Origin: Venturia oleaginea
Lineage: Eukaryota > Ascomycota > Dothideomycetes > Venturiales > Venturiaceae
Assembly: GCA_013176395.1 (NCBI GenBank)
Contig: JABMLP010000010.1
Location: 186,001-250,000, forward strand
DNA length: 64,000 bases
Direction: 5' to 3'
Below are positions 52,735 through 64,000 of the stretch, in pieces (position 1 is the stretch's first letter; the number at the start of each line of letters is the position of its first letter). The notes under the pieces are model-generated. The model did no database searches. It was not told the DNA's origin and was given only the letters and a program-made list of their open reading frames with translations. The position numbers and the translations under genes are program-made.

Positions 52735-53493
52735 TCATGCATCTACCATAGCGCTGTCTCCTCCTCCATCCGGTCCCGTACCCATGACTGATTCAAATTC
52801 GTCGTTGTCAATATCCTCATCCTCTGCCATACCGCCATCCAGATCCACATCCTTCATCTGTTCGTCTTGAACCGGTGCCGCAACCTCTTCGTCGTCATCT
52901 GTCTCGCTGTCCCATTCCTGCTTCAAACCCCAGCCAGTACCAGTGAAAGTATACTTCTCCGGTGGTAGTCTCACACCGAAATCCCGTTCCGGTTTAGGCA
53001 AAACAACTTTGTTGCGCTCCTGCGCCATCTCAAGCAGGACTTCTTTTGGTAGACTCGGCTGGAATTGGTAATGTTGTCGTGCAGACATAGCTAGTCGTAA
53101 ATGCTGCATGCTGACTGTTGCCTGGTCCTTGTCCCTCCCTCGTTCCGTCGCAGGAAGTCCATAGCCATCTTGCGTGAGTTGGAAAGCGTCGCTCAATATG
53201 CCTGATGTATACCGGTATGCGAAATCCATGATCATCAGTGGTACCCGTTCCTGGTAGGCGCTCACGCCTTGTGCGGCGAGCAAAAGATGTATCAATCGCG
53301 CATCGCGTGGTCGTTTTGTGGAGAGTCCGTCGTCTTTCAGTGAGGTCGCTTGAGCAGCTGGGAGTGCTGCGGAGGGGCCCGCGGGCGCATTGTTGGCGCT
53401 GGCACTGGCCTGGGTTGTGGGTGGGCTTGCTTGCGCCTGAGATGGAGGTGTTGAGACGCCGTTGGCTCCGTCAGCAGGAGCTGGGGAAGCCAT
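52735..53493 (-). CDS. taf9: TAF9, histone-fold subunit of TFIID and SAGA
   Basis: Intronless frame, 252 aa from ATG 53493 (an upstream in-frame GTG was not used). An N-terminal disordered, Ala/Pro/Ser-rich stretch of about 60 residues precedes the histone fold: STKRPRDARLIHLLLAAQG, VSAYQERVPLMIMDFAYRYT, SGILSDAFQL and the TVSMQHLRLAMSARQHYQF helix, which match TAF9/TAFII31. A C-terminal acidic tail (DSETDDDEEV, DLDGGMAEDEDIDNDEFE) ends at TGA 52735. TAF9 pairs with TAF6 in the core of TFIID and SAGA. The pogo relic begins 230 bp upstream of its start codon, on the promoter side. Confidence 0.92.
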   Translation of the reverse strand: MASPAPADGANGVSTPPSQAQASPPTTQASASANNAPAGPSAALPAAQATSLKDDGLSTKRPRDARLIHLLLAAQGVSAYQERVPLMIMDFAYRYTSGILSDAFQLTQDGYGLPATERGRDKDQATVSMQHLRLAMSARQHYQFQPSLPKEVLLEMAQERNKVVLPKPERDFGVRLPPEKYTFTGTGWGLKQEWDSETDDDEEVAAPVQDEQMKDVDLDGGMAEDEDIDNDEFESVMGTGPDGGGDSAMVDA

Positions 53494-53722
53494 TGCGACC
53501 ACAGTTGCTAGAAGTATAGATGGAGGGAGAGTTGCTCCAGGACGCCGAAACTGTGAGTGGTGGAGCTGTAGGTGGTTGAGCTTGAAGCGGTGGGTGAACA
53601 GTAGTAGATGGTGGAACAGACTTGGTGTTGATGGGGGTCTAGTCCGTGAGTTCGGTGTGCGCGGAGACTGAGATTCTAGTCAAGTGCTAGCCCGATTCCG
53701 AATAGGCGAGCTTGATAAATTA

Positions 53723-55566
53723 ACGTATTCGATCACCCAACCCGTCAGATCACCCAACCGGTCCAAATTTGCCAAGACCCCAACTACTCTTCTTATTCTA
53801 CTATGTCCCAACAACGTAATGAGTTACTACTCCAACACGAAGGGAGAATTCAGCTTGCAATCCAAGCTTTGAATACCGGCCAACTCCGAAGCCAACGGGC
53901 TGCTGCGAGCGCCTTCAACGTTAAACAACAAACCCTCTCCGATCGCGTCAGAGGAGTCCCATTTATCCTCGAAAGACCACCAAACGGTCGGAAACTTACC
54001 CTTACCGAAGAGCAAACGCTTGTCCGATATATCCTCGACCTCAATTCGCGAGGATTCGCACCCCGGCTGTGTGAGGTGGCAGATATGGCGGATAAACTAC
54101 TGGGTATACGCGGTGGAGAGCCAGTAGGCAAAAAGTGGGCTGAGAGGTTCGTAAAGCGCTCAGGTGAGCTCAAGACAGCCTTCAATCGAGCAAAGGATAG
54201 GCAGAGGATACTACAGGAAGATTCAGAGATTATTGGCACGTGGTTCAAGCTCGTTGCAGACACCAAGGCAAAGTACGGCATCAACGACGAGGATACGCAC
54301 AACTTTGACGAGATTGGCTTCCAGATGGGTATTATTGGGTCAATGAAGGTCGTTACAGCCTCTGAGAGACGTACAAGGCCTGAACTCATTCAGCCGGGCG
54401 ATCGCGAATGGGTTACGGTTATTCAGAGCATTTGCGCAGCTGGGTATGCGACCCCGCCATTCATTATCTACAAAGGACGAGTTCACATCTCTACGTGGTA
54501 TGAGGAGGCAGATATACCGCGCAATTGGAAGCTCTCAGTCTCTGAGAACGGCTGGACAAACAACGCGCTGGGTCTTGAGTGGTTGAAGCACTTTGACGCG
54601 CATACAAAGGCGCGGCAGGTCGGGGTGTATAGGCTGCTTATTTTGGACGGCCATGAGAGCCATCTCAGCCAGGATTTCAAGGACCACTGCCTCTAAAATA
54701 AGATTATAACCCTCTGCATGCCATCGCACTCGTCGCATATACTCCAGCCCCTTGATGTGGTCTGCTTCTCGCCGTTGAAGCGCAAGTACTCCCAACGCGT
54801 CCGGGACTTGGCACGCCGACGCGTCTACCATATCAACAAGGCTTTCTCCCTGCCTTTAAACACGCGTTTTTCGACGTGTTTACAAACGAGAACTGTCAAA
54901 AGGTCTTTGAGGCAGTAGGGCTGGTCCCTATCGACGCGCAGGTGGTGCTGGATCGCCTTGAAGTACGGCTACGTACCCCGACAGAACCCCGTCTCCCAGA
55001 AACGCCGTGGCAGTTAAAGACACCAAGCAATACTCATGAATTTGGATCCCAATCCAAGCTCGTAAGCGAGTCTTTTACTCGGTCACCAGTTACTGCCCAG
55101 GCAGGCTTTTCCCAGCTTGTCAAGGGCGCTGAATTGATGCTACACCAAAACGCTCTACTCGTTGCGCGCAACCGCGAGCTTGAAGAGCAATTGGCAGTAA
55201 TGACGAAGCGAAAATGGCGCAAAAGGAAGTGGATCCAGCAAGGTGGTACTATGGAGTATGGGACTGCAGCAGCGCAGGTAGCTGCAGAGGCGTCTGTAGC
55301 GCCTCAGGGATCGAAGAAGGCTCGTGGTAGTGGTGATCAAGAAACAGCCCGACCAACTCAACGGCGCTGTGGGAATTGCGGCGCGACTGGGTATAATGCG
55401 CGAACTTGTAAAAATATATCATGATATCTTCTGAATCAGATAGCAGCACGACGGACTTAGAATCTATTGTTAATAGCGATGAAATTGAAGAGTCGTAATA
55501 TAAGATGGTCGTGCCAAGAAATTTTGACCGGTTGGGTGATCTGACGGGTTGGGTAATCGAATACGT
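53723..55566 (+). mobile_element. Fot1/pogo-type DNA transposon, decayed
   Basis: 1844 bp with ~47-bp terminal inverted repeats (ACGTATTCGATCACCCAACC on the left; the right end reversed differs by one base here) and TA target copies at 53721-53722 and 55567-55568. The repeat contains two ATCACCCAACC half-copies that could bind transposase. Size and structure match fungal Fot1-like elements. It lies between the Cmc1/TAF9 pair and a gene-poor stretch. Confidence 0.88.
53803..55424 (+). pseudogene. pogo transposase with stop and frameshift
   Basis: The first 297 codons are intact: N-terminal HTH (QRAAASAFNVKQQTLSDRVR), CENP-B-type HTH (KLTLTEEQTLVRYILDL through VGKKWAERFVKR), DDE core with NFDEIGFQMG and LLILDGHESH. 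A TAA at 54694-54696 interrupts between DHCL and NKIITLCMP, where relatives have an amino acid. The frame then continues through PSHSSHILQPLDVVCFSPLK, which holds the third Asp. A one-base shift near 54855 leads to the frame with DVFTNENCQKVFEAVGL. The C-terminal zinc knuckle reads CGNCGATGYNARTC with Tyr where His is usual. The copy is therefore inactive. Confidence 0.88.
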
Positions 55567-55568
55567 TA

Positions 55569-58038
55569 CTCAAAACCTGGACATCTTGAAACAAACATGC
55601 TTTCAATCCCGCTTGAAATTAGAAGAGCTCATCGTCATGTAGACCTCGAAGGCACCGGTGCATAAGTATCTTGTCGAAAGAGGAAATCGACGACTAGCAA
55701 CTGCGTTATGCCAACTACATTCCATTTATGTTATGTATACTAACTCTTCGAAACGGATATGAACAACTTCAAGATAATACAATAGTTGTTATATTCTACG
55801 CTTATGATATTGCTAAGTGCTCTAGATGCAAGTGGGCAAGGCTGAGATGAGAGCTCAAGCCAGCTTGATTGCAAACACGTTACCCACTGACGGAAAGCCA
55901 CGATATAACCACATAATTTCTCGAAAAGTTGTCCCAAACTGAGCTATTACTACAATTATTTTCCACCTTTCCAATTGAGAATTGACATGCAGCCTCAAAC
56001 ATCTAACCCTATCGAGCTACTAACCATATTTCACAGTCACACCCAGCTCCTGGAGGCCTGCGATACAAGCACTTGTAGTATCAGTTCCAGCAGGATTAGA
56101 CCAGCGCTCCTCATGAGCCTTTTAGTTACTCCCTCTTACTTTACTTGATCTTACAACAAAATACCGATAGCGATGAAATCCCACCATCCTTCCAAACCCA
56201 AAATCATCAGAATTAGGTCGACATCTAATCCAATTTCCAGGCCACAACACAGACCCAAGTTCTGTGAGTGGCAGAGAACTGAATTGGGGAAGTTGCCTCG
56301 CTGCCCCCATCTACAAGCACGCTTATTATTCACACCAAGTCCCGATCCTGCATTGACATGGAATTACTTCCGTCGAATGATACCTCATCGCACGAGAAGA
56401 AACGTAACAAATCCCAGAAATTCCTCGTATATCAAAAAATTAGTATCGATGAAAAGACCAAAACAAGTATTCCCATGTCTCTTTCAACACTTATTGAAAG
56501 CCTCAGAATGAAGCTATTAATTATGCCATGTCTTCTTTACACCGCGGTAGTAAGACCCTTTGAAATTCGCATCTCTCAGAGACCGAGGAGGGGCTTGATC
56601 GCCTCCATGCAGAGCAGTTCCAGAAAGAAGGGAAAAGAAAAGAAGGGCATCAGAATGATCTTGGTCTGTTTAAACTTGCCTATCACCTTTGGCAAGAGCC
56701 CTGTCAGGTAAAGCGCCGTATCGAATTGCTGTCCAGACGAGCAAGCTCGCATGATAAGACAATATGCGAATATCTTGAGCGAGAGTGAGTATCACGCATG
56801 GTTAATTGAGAAGTATCAATATCACACCAGCCCACACAGTGAGGCAGGATATTTTCGCCAACAACAATTCTTTAGGCCAGTCGCTTTCCATAAGCCCAAA
56901 ACGAAGGGGAAGATGATGAAGATCCGAGAAAGCCGTAAGAAATAAGAAGGCAAGCGAATTCCTTGGACTTGGAACGGCCCGAACCACATACCGCCTCAGA
57001 CGCACTGCTTAGCCACCTGTAGCTTGACTGAAGATGCAACCAGCCACGGTCTAATACATCTTCAGCGAAGGTCCGGAGGACTCGTATATCCAGTGAAGTT
57101 GCAAGATTGTATTGCGACCTCCACCTTCATGAGGCCTCATTCTCCATGGAATCGTCCAAGACTCCTGTCGCCTTAAGACTAAATCTATGCGATATCTGAC
57201 AGAGAGGCAGCAAATTGAGATATTGCGATGTCCTCAAACTTTACTTTCCTGGCGTGTAGCCATTCGGTGGCCACGCGTGGCCGTGAGTATGCATTGCAGT
57301 GGTTGACGGTTGTAGCAGGAAGCTATTATTGTGTAGGAGAGTGCTGACAAGTGAGGGCGTGAATGACAAAATTATTGTTGAGTGATAGCGGTGAGAAGAA
57401 GGCGTGAAGTATCTGAGATCTTGTAAGCATTTGCTGTAAAAATGTCGCCTTACCGATGGAGAGCTGCACACCGATGTTAGTCGCTACGGAGCAGTCATGT
57501 TTCGAAGCGCGAGCCGCATCGACCAACTCTAATTTCTAGCATTATCCAAATCCTCCAGCTTGGAATTCCGGCTCGGTGTTCTGGAAAAGAAGTGACCGAG
57601 AATGGATGTCTTCATGCATCTCTCCCTCCCGCAATATAATCACATGTAATGAGCCTAAAGACCCACCGAACGCCAGTCCGAATGCGCCACCTCAAACATC
57701 ATAACGTGTGATCAAAGGCATCATGCATGGTACTTGCTAGCAGTACGACATCAAGCTATGATGATAAAATCCCGAAAAGCAATGCAGCTTGTAAAAAGTT
57801 CCACCACCACCCAGCAACGCAAAGACTTCTGCCAAATATCGAGGTTTTCTAAGTTGGCTTCTAGAATGAAAAGCATGCTACCACCCATCGAAATAAAGGA
57901 GGCCGTGAGACTATTACTTTTGCTCTTGTTGGTGCTTGAGTGCCTGGTCATGACAATCGAAACCGCCCATAGCTTTCTTGTCTATGTTCGTGTGCCATTT
58001 TGTTCGTCTTTTGGTTTGAGGAGAAGAGGGAAGGATCT
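55569..58038. other. gene-poor stretch, one possible small gene
   Basis: No secure gene. A plus-strand segment at about 56577-56778 reads as a plausible exon (GLDRLHAEQFQKEGKEKKG, then LAYHLWQEPCQVKRRIELL) and is followed by a GTGAGT donor and a GAGGCAG acceptor leading to GYFRQQQFFRPVAFHKP, but upstream parts are broken. It could be a relic of a fungal gene. Otherwise nothing recognised. Confidence 0.35.
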
Positions 58039-59659
58039 TTAGTCGTAATGAAAGAGAACGCTGATGCTCTCGCCGTGGTGGACACGTCTGATTGCCTGAT
58101 CCCTTTTTAGCTAACATTCCCATGACATTAATCGGTTGAAAGAAAGAGTACACACCTCAGCAAAGACACTGCCAACTTCCAGAACCTCCAACTGGTCGCC
58201 CAGAGCCTTCTTGTTCTCTGTCTGGTCAACGGTATTCGTGACAAGCACCTTGTCCAATGCGCTGGCCTTGACCCTCGCTATTGCGTCGCCACTAAGCACG
58301 CCGTGTGTGACAAGCGCAATGACTTGGGTAGCCCTCTCTTTCTTCAACAATTTTGCGGCTCGGGTGATGGTATTGCATGTATCCGCCAAATCGTCGATCA
58401 GAATTGCCGTTCGGTTGGCAACATCACCGACTAGCATCATCGTCGCGTTCTGACGTTCGTTGATCTGGGTGGGACGTCGCTCCTTTAGGGAAATCAGTTT
58501 CATGCACATGCTTGCTATCCAACCGCATTGAAGAGGGATGGAGGAGCTGCATGGAAGGGGTGTATGGGACTACAAACCTTGTGTATGAGAGCGAATGGCA
58601 TGCCCAATGCATCCGCAATCGCCGTTGCCCGCTTTGCACCTCCAGCATCAGGACTCACTATCACCGCCTGCTGGTAATTTGGTATCTTGTATTGGATGTG
58701 TCTGCGCAACAAGTGGCGGCCATACAGATTGTCCACCGGGATGTCAAAGAAGCCCTGATATTGAGGATCATGGAGATCCATTGTGATGACATGGTCGGCT
58801 CCAGCGCAGGTGAGGAGGTCAGCGACGAGCGTACCAGCCTGGGCAACCCATTGTCTATAGCCGCGTTGCGGCTCAAAATGTGGTGGCTTGGTGCGCTCAT
58901 GTGTTTGCTTCTCGGTAGAGCCTCCATTCACACGGTCGTTGAAATAGCTCGATTTTGAACTGTCGCCATTCGTGCCATTCGTGCCATTCGTGAGGACATG
59001 GCTGTTGGCGCCATTGGCTCCCTCTGCCAACTGTAGCCGTCCGAGCTGCTTGTGAAGACCGTCCGTTCCATTTGTGGTTAGCTTGCGGTCAGCGGCCTCT
59101 ACCTTTGGTGTCTGAGGCCGGCTGTCAAAAGTGTAGCCTCCATTCGCCTGCGCCGTTACCAGTCCTTTCGACAAGGGGGCGCCGACCTTGTTGTATGGTA
59201 TATCGCTCTGTCTGGAGTATGGGAAAAGTGGTAGTACTGCAGTTACCCGGCTGGCGGAGGCTGTTTTGCATGCGGAAATGGTAATGAGGAGTTCCATGAG
59301 GTGGTCGTTGACTTTTCCACCGCCAGACTGGATGATGAAGACATCTTTGCCTCGAATAGACTCCCGGATCTCAACTCGAGTCTCGCCCACAGCAAACTTT
59401 CCGAGGAAAATTTTCGCGGGTGGTACGCCGAGCTAGTAATGATGTTAGTTGCGATATCTCGACTCGGCTTGGGTGCAACCTTACCTGGCTGCAAATGGTC
59501 TCGACTAGCTGGGCTAGTCCTGGTGTTAGCTGTTATTCTTTGCTGGCTGCTGGTGAAAAGCTTACGGTGCGAGCTGCCGCCCAGCACGACCATATTCCTG
59601 GTTGGAAAGGTCAGCGCAAGATATGCCGCAACATGGAGCGTCGGTTCTTACCTGACCAT
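58039..59659 (-). CDS. prs1: ribose-phosphate pyrophosphokinase, PRS1-like
   Basis: Makes PRPP from ribose-5-phosphate and ATP for nucleotide, His and Trp synthesis. Six exons: 59659-59652, 59597-59566, 59519-59485, 59432-58578, 58482-58154, 58087-58039; phases match and give 435 aa. Seen: MVVLGGSSH; FAVGETRVEIRESIRGKDVF; FIIQSGGGKVNDHLMELLI; VLPLFPYSRQSD; GADHVITMDLHDPQYQGFF; AVIVSPDAGGAKRA; AILIDDLADTCNTI (PRPP loop); C-terminal HHGESISVLFHYD. A ~105-residue insertion follows the PYSRQ region, rich in Asn, Gly and Thr (TNGTNGTNGDSSK). Yeast Prs1 carries a non-homologous insert at the same place, so this is the Prs1 type, which needs a partner subunit. The first three exons are very short (8, 32 and 35 nt). 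Confidence 0.92.
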
Positions 59660-61114
59660 TTTGAAGATTGGGGCGCTCGGGGGATAGATGCGGGTGGTTG
59701 AGATGGGAGTAGAGGTTTGTCTCGGTATGCAGTTTGTTTCAAGAAGTATATAGCCCTCGGCTGCTGGGATGCGGCTTTGTGTAGTGTTGAAGGCGAATGT
59801 TCAGTCTGCTCGCGATGTCGTCTTCGGGGATCACCGGTCAAAGCTCTTCTCTCTGGGGCAGATAGAATAGTGGTGTGGTTAGCGTTTTCTGTCGAGGTGG
59901 TGATTGTACGTAAATGAAGCCATCGAGGGGGACTCTTGGTTGAGCTTCATGATGCAGCAGAGGCAGTGGAAGTTTTTGGCTCAGGTCCGCAGAAAAGCCA
60001 AACTGAGCGCCCGATTGCGCCATGGAAATGTCGACAAATCACCGCAGCTGAACTGCTTTACGCACGCGACATTTACCCCACAGAATGCGAAGCTTAGTAC
60101 CGACGTCTTATTGCAGACTCTGCAGAGCTACCTGCCGTTGTGCTATCAAGCTGCAAGAACGACGATTTCCCTACTTTGCTGCGTAACGGCTGCATCCATC
60201 ATCGCCATTCGCCATTCGCCATCACCATGGCCCAGTCGAGCGGGGGGACGCATCTGCCAGGCGAATGCCATGCCTGCTTATGGTGTCTTATAGCATTGCG
60301 TCAGATCTGGTGAAACGTAGCCTTCCCGGAATAACTGATAGATTTACTCCCTCGTAAAAAGACCAGATTGAGTAGTCTTACATGCCCCGCCTTTTTAACT
60401 AAAACGTTTCCGTCCTTTCTCACACCGACAGTTTGTTGGAACTCCGGGTCCGACGACATCCCGCTCAAAGCCAGATAATCGAACAGCCTCACCCAACATT
60501 CTCGACGTGACACAAACAGAACGTCACAACGGCAGTGAAAAGGCACACCAGAATGTACGAACAAGTAATTAAAAAAACAAAAGCGGACAAAGCCATTAGC
60601 TCATCACTCAGCCTAGGCTCATCATGTAAAAACAAGTTAGATGAACAAAAGCCCTTAGGCACCAAAACCCCAAAATGACAGCTCTCTTGAAGCTGGAAAT
60701 CCCAACAATACCATCCCAAACAAGAACCCAGAATCACCGCTTAACGCATCCAAAAAATCCCAGCAATGAACAACATTCAATCTCGCCAGGAATTTACTGA
60801 CCCCCCAAAATGTTTCCGCCTTTCATCCGACAACCGCAGATGCCAGCCGGCCCGAAGGCGGCAGGGACATCTGTGCGAAATTTGTGGGTGAAAGGGAGAA
60901 AACAATCCAGAGGTACCGAAAATCCAAGCTCATATACAACAGTGTATCCGAAAACAAAATCATGAACGCCAAACAACGCTTTCAAAGACCCTGGCGATTG
61001 CAAATGCGAATCCTGCCGGGAATGTATCGCCATGGCGATATCAAATAAAAACATGAACTCCATCAGACAGCTCCAATGATCCTGGCAATCTCGAAGCATG
61101 ATCTCGCCGGGAAT
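59660..61114. other. intergenic, no gene recognised
   Basis: Upstream of prs1 and downstream of the disordered-protein gene. A small frame at 59904-60293 has no features. A GCCATTCGCCATTCGCCATC repeat occurs near 60204. Nothing else supported. Confidence 0.5.
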
Positions 61115-63603
61115 TTATCGTCCACTCATGACAGGGGAGATGAACTTCACAACCGAAAGCAGCGCTTGAACCCCCTGCTCTATCTCGTCCTCAGGAGGGG
61201 ACGGATATCGTGCACCAAACAGGAAACCATGCTGTTTAGGTGTGGGGATGATGATCACGTCATCCTCGATGGACTGCCGGACTGGGCTGTAGGTGGTAGA
61301 CTCTCGAAGGCGAGATGGCTTCTTTGGTGCGTATTTGTTCTGTGGCGCTGGAATTGGCGCTGAGGTTGGCGCTGAGACTGGTGCTGGGGTTGGCGCTGAA
61401 ACTGGAGCAGGTTTGGGTAGCTGCGCGTGTTGTAGAGAAGGTGTTGGAGGTGGTGGCTGAGTCCAGGCGGGCACTGGAGGTATAGCAGCAGCAGCCTTTT
61501 GCTTCTCGGCTTGCTCTGCATGGAGGCGATTGAGCTCTTTTTCGGTTTCTGCGATACGCGCAGCGCGGCGAGTGTTCTCCTTTTCTCTTCGTGTGAGCTC
61601 TTCCTCCTCGTCTTCGATTAGCTTTCGCTTCTTCTGCGTGGCTTCACTGACGACAGGGGCTTCGGTGACTTGAGCGGTTTCAGGCTCTTCCATGGACTCG
61701 TCCTCGCTCTCGCTACTGCTGTAATCGGGAACAGCGAAGGTCCTTCCGATGGAGACTGCTTCTGACGCGTCTTCATCATCTTCAGAGGGGACCTCGAAGG
61801 TTCGACCGGGAGATAGCTGTTGCTCTGACTCCCTTGGAGGTGGTGATGGCGAGGCTGGCTGTGGAGGAGCTGGTGGCGGAGCAGTTGGGTTTTCGAACGC
61901 GAGCCGCTGTTTCTTCATTGGCGATCCTTCATTGGTCACTACCGTTTCTGCATGGCGCTTGATCCCAGCATTAAAGGCAGTGATTCTAGGTGTTGCGCGA
62001 GGGCTTGCGTCCGCCTCTTTGTTGATAGCCTGCATCCTTTTCGAATGGGCAAGAGCTTTGTCCACCAGAGCCTTCTGGTTCTCCATGACACGGCGTTCTT
62101 CTTGCTCTGAGGCGGTCTCTGGGAGCCCGGAACGTATGCGAGCCTGCTCTTGGACTTGCCATACTTCCCATCTGGCGAGAAATTCCTGGCGTCTGCGGCG
62201 GTATGAAAAGATCTGCCACGGTTCCCTGGTAACGGTGGCTGGGGTTGGGGCTGCTGCTGCTTGCTCCGGATCTTCTGAGTGGGCACGTGGGACCACTGCA
62301 TTGAATTTGACCGTTTTGGAGGTCTTGTGGGTCTGCGATTGTGCGTGTTGAATGGGTCTGCCCGGTGTACGAGGTGACCTTTGGTGACGATTTGTCGAAT
62401 TCGGCTTCAAGGAAGGTATCTTGTTAGGCTCCATGTTTGTGGTGATTGTGATTTCCGCCATTGGAGAAGCTGTCCTGGCAGAGCTTCCCCAGAGACCTTT
62501 GAAAGGGCTGGCAATCCGAGAGAACAAGGACTTTGTTTCGGGTGAAGTTGAGACGTCTAAAGATGGAGCTGTAGTAGGGCTTAGTGTGGGATGGGCTGTA
62601 AGACACACAACAGTAGCCTCGAGAGCCGCAACCTTCTCCTTCAGTTGCTTGATGGTCAAGTCCTTCGCAGCAAGCTGTGCTTGGAGTTGACGCATTTGCA
62701 GCATCATGGGAAGAGGGGTAGACGCGCATGTGGGCTGAAACGGCGAACTTGAAAAATCATACTCACGCATTGGAGCGTTCTCTCTGGCATCCTGCTGGCC
62801 GTCGGCACTGGAGGAAAATTAGCATGTCTCAAAGGAAGAGATAAGTAAGGATAAGTATTCAAATTGAGATCGAACCTCCAAAATTCCTGGCGGTTTAAGA
62901 AGAATCTTGGCCGGGAAATTTCGAAGCACGATCTCAGCTTGAAGATGTGAAATAAAATAACATACCTTTCTTCTTCCGAATCTGAGGAGAGTGGGACAAC
63001 AGTCTCAGCGAATGTACCGCGGGTGTACTGTGTTGCAAGAATCGACTCTTCTGTTGGCTCCTCCATAATGAGACTCAAATTGTGGTGTGGGTAGAAGTGA
63101 TCGATTGTGGCCATCGCAAGGTTGGATGCGCTTGCTGGCACAATTGGCTCATCAATGGCTTGTGATTGTGGCTCTTGTTGTTGCTCTTGCTCTTCCTCTT
63201 GCTGTTGCTCTTGCTGTGGCTCTGATTCTGGTTCTGGCGCTGTCTCCATCTGGATCTCTGTGGTCGGATGTACAATGGCGTCTTCGGGTGCAGATGAGAG
63301 TATGATGTCCTCTTTGGTTGTGGATGAGGGTATGATGTCTTCCTCTGGCTCCTGGGTGGATGCGCGACTCGAAGTGCGGCTTGACGTGGACAGCTTATTC
63401 TTGCGCTTGTTCTGCCGCATTATCTGCTCTGGGTCCTGCATTTGAAGGGCCTGTGGCTCCTCAGAATTAGAGCGAAGCTCGCGAGGTTCGGATGAGGCTG
63501 CGCGAGCGCGACTCGACTTGCGAACGCCTGCGGTGGGTGGTGCAGAGGCTTTGTTGGCGACCCTTGAGGTGCCGGAGGACTTTGGGGTGCGCTTGGGTGC
63601 CAT
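61115..63603 (-). CDS. disordered, charged nuclear-type protein of unknown function
   Basis: Two exons, 63603-62966 and 62807-61115 (158-bp intron, GTATGT...CTCCAG), 776 aa. Start MAPKRTPKSSGTSRVANK is basic like a nuclear protein. It continues with a Ser/Arg/Glu-rich stretch, a Gln/Glu tract (EQQQEEEQEQQQEPQSQ), then a short coiled coil (MLQMRQLQAQLAAKDLTIKQ). Next comes a conserved-looking block FKGLWGS, a basic-aromatic block WQIFSYRRRRQEFLARWEVW, two copies of GRTF-VP (GRTFEVPSEDDED, GRTFAVPDYSSSE) and an Ala/Pro repeat of APVSAPTPAPVSAPTSAP. No enzymatic domain is visible. A possible extra 32-bp in-gene intron at GTGAGTATG near 62764 would be unusually short. A chromatin or RNA role is only a guess. 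Confidence 0.75.
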
Positions 63604-64000
63604 TTTGAAGTCGTTGGCCTTGGTCAGCGACTTTTGAGGATAGGGTTAAAGCTGCATGCAGTGGATTGAAGTAGACAGTTGCTTGTAGATGGGATGATTG
63701 ATTGGGAATTGGTTGGATTGGAGTTGAGTTGAGAGCTGAGTGGTGTTGTGCGTTGTGGTTCTGAGTTACGTTGCAGTGCAGAGTTTTGTGTTGTTGGAGC
63801 GAGACATTGGGCGGGGGATGGGTGGACTAAGTGTTAGCTGTGTTGAGTCTGATGGGTGAGCAAGTTGTTGTGTTGAACGTGTTGACGAGCTGGGAATTTT
63901 GAATCATCAGAGTCGCGACGCGCAAGCGGTTTAGCGCGGGAGATTGTTAGATCAGATCACGCCGGCCGCACGAACATTGCTCCTGGTTTGCAGTCTTGCA
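63604..64000. other. upstream region of the last gene
   Basis: G/T-rich on the plus strand (C/A-rich on the coding strand), as expected for a fungal promoter and leader. No gene seen before the window ends. Confidence 0.5.

Overview
The window is nuclear DNA of a filamentous ascomycete (Pezizomycotina). The evidence is genes with many short GT-AG introns (about 45-70 bp) that carry CTAAC/CTGAC-like branch sites, fungus-specific families (UstYa/DUF3328, SURNod19, Crp1/Mdg1-like CBM48, a VBA-type MFS transporter), and fungal transposon families (Tad-like LINE, chromodomain Ty3/gypsy, Fot1/pogo). I cannot name the species. Gene models were joined by hand from reading frames and splice signals, so exon edges are inferences.

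Layout. 1-931: 3' part of an MFS transporter. 2602-5455: glycogen-binding-domain (cruciform-binding Crp1-like) protein with long repeats. 5.5-10.1 kb: gene-poor, with decayed fragments. 10140-11527 (-): secreted SURNod19 protein. 12409-12616 (-): a tRNA-Leu(AAG) gene broken by two mRNA-type introns as well as the normal tRNA intron; this is the most unusual object in the window. 12981-17481 (-): full-length ABCB exporter. 18589-20141 (-): aldehyde dehydrogenase. 21085-22052 (-): UstYa-like oxidase. 22735-25339 (+): coiled-coil protein. 28154-29598 (+): Cdc20. 51725-52334 (-): Cmc1. 52735-53493 (-): TAF9. 58039-59659 (-): PRPP synthetase with a PRS1-type insertion. 61115-63603 (-): disordered nuclear-type protein of unknown role.

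From about 31.9 to 50.3 kb lies a repeat island. It starts with a degenerate array, followed by pyrimidine-rich satellites into which elements are nested. (a) A ~695-bp solo LTR (TSD TTTCC) is split by a 1.6-kb non-coding retroposon. (b) A 5'-truncated Tad-like LINE has an intact 1209-codon ORF2 but an altered RT catalytic box (FVDG). (c) A 9.4-kb chromodomain gypsy element (TSD CTTAC) has itself been hit by an intact IS630/Tc1-type DNA transposon with an apparent ATG target duplication, by a 232-bp solo LTR (TSD AATAC), and by a second, almost identical copy of the 1.6-kb retroposon, which landed in the polypurine tract. (d) A related solo LTR and a 9-bp minisatellite follow. A decayed pogo/Fot1 copy (TSD TA) sits at 53.7-55.6 kb just upstream of TAF9, and a LINE 3' relic at 25.5 kb.

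The host genes serve ordinary functions: cell cycle (Cdc20), TFIID/SAGA (TAF9), cytochrome oxidase assembly (Cmc1), nucleotide precursor supply (PRS1), export (ABC, MFS). The ABC exporter, ALDH and UstYa genes are neighbours on one strand and could be a small metabolic neighbourhood, but no backbone or precursor gene is visible.
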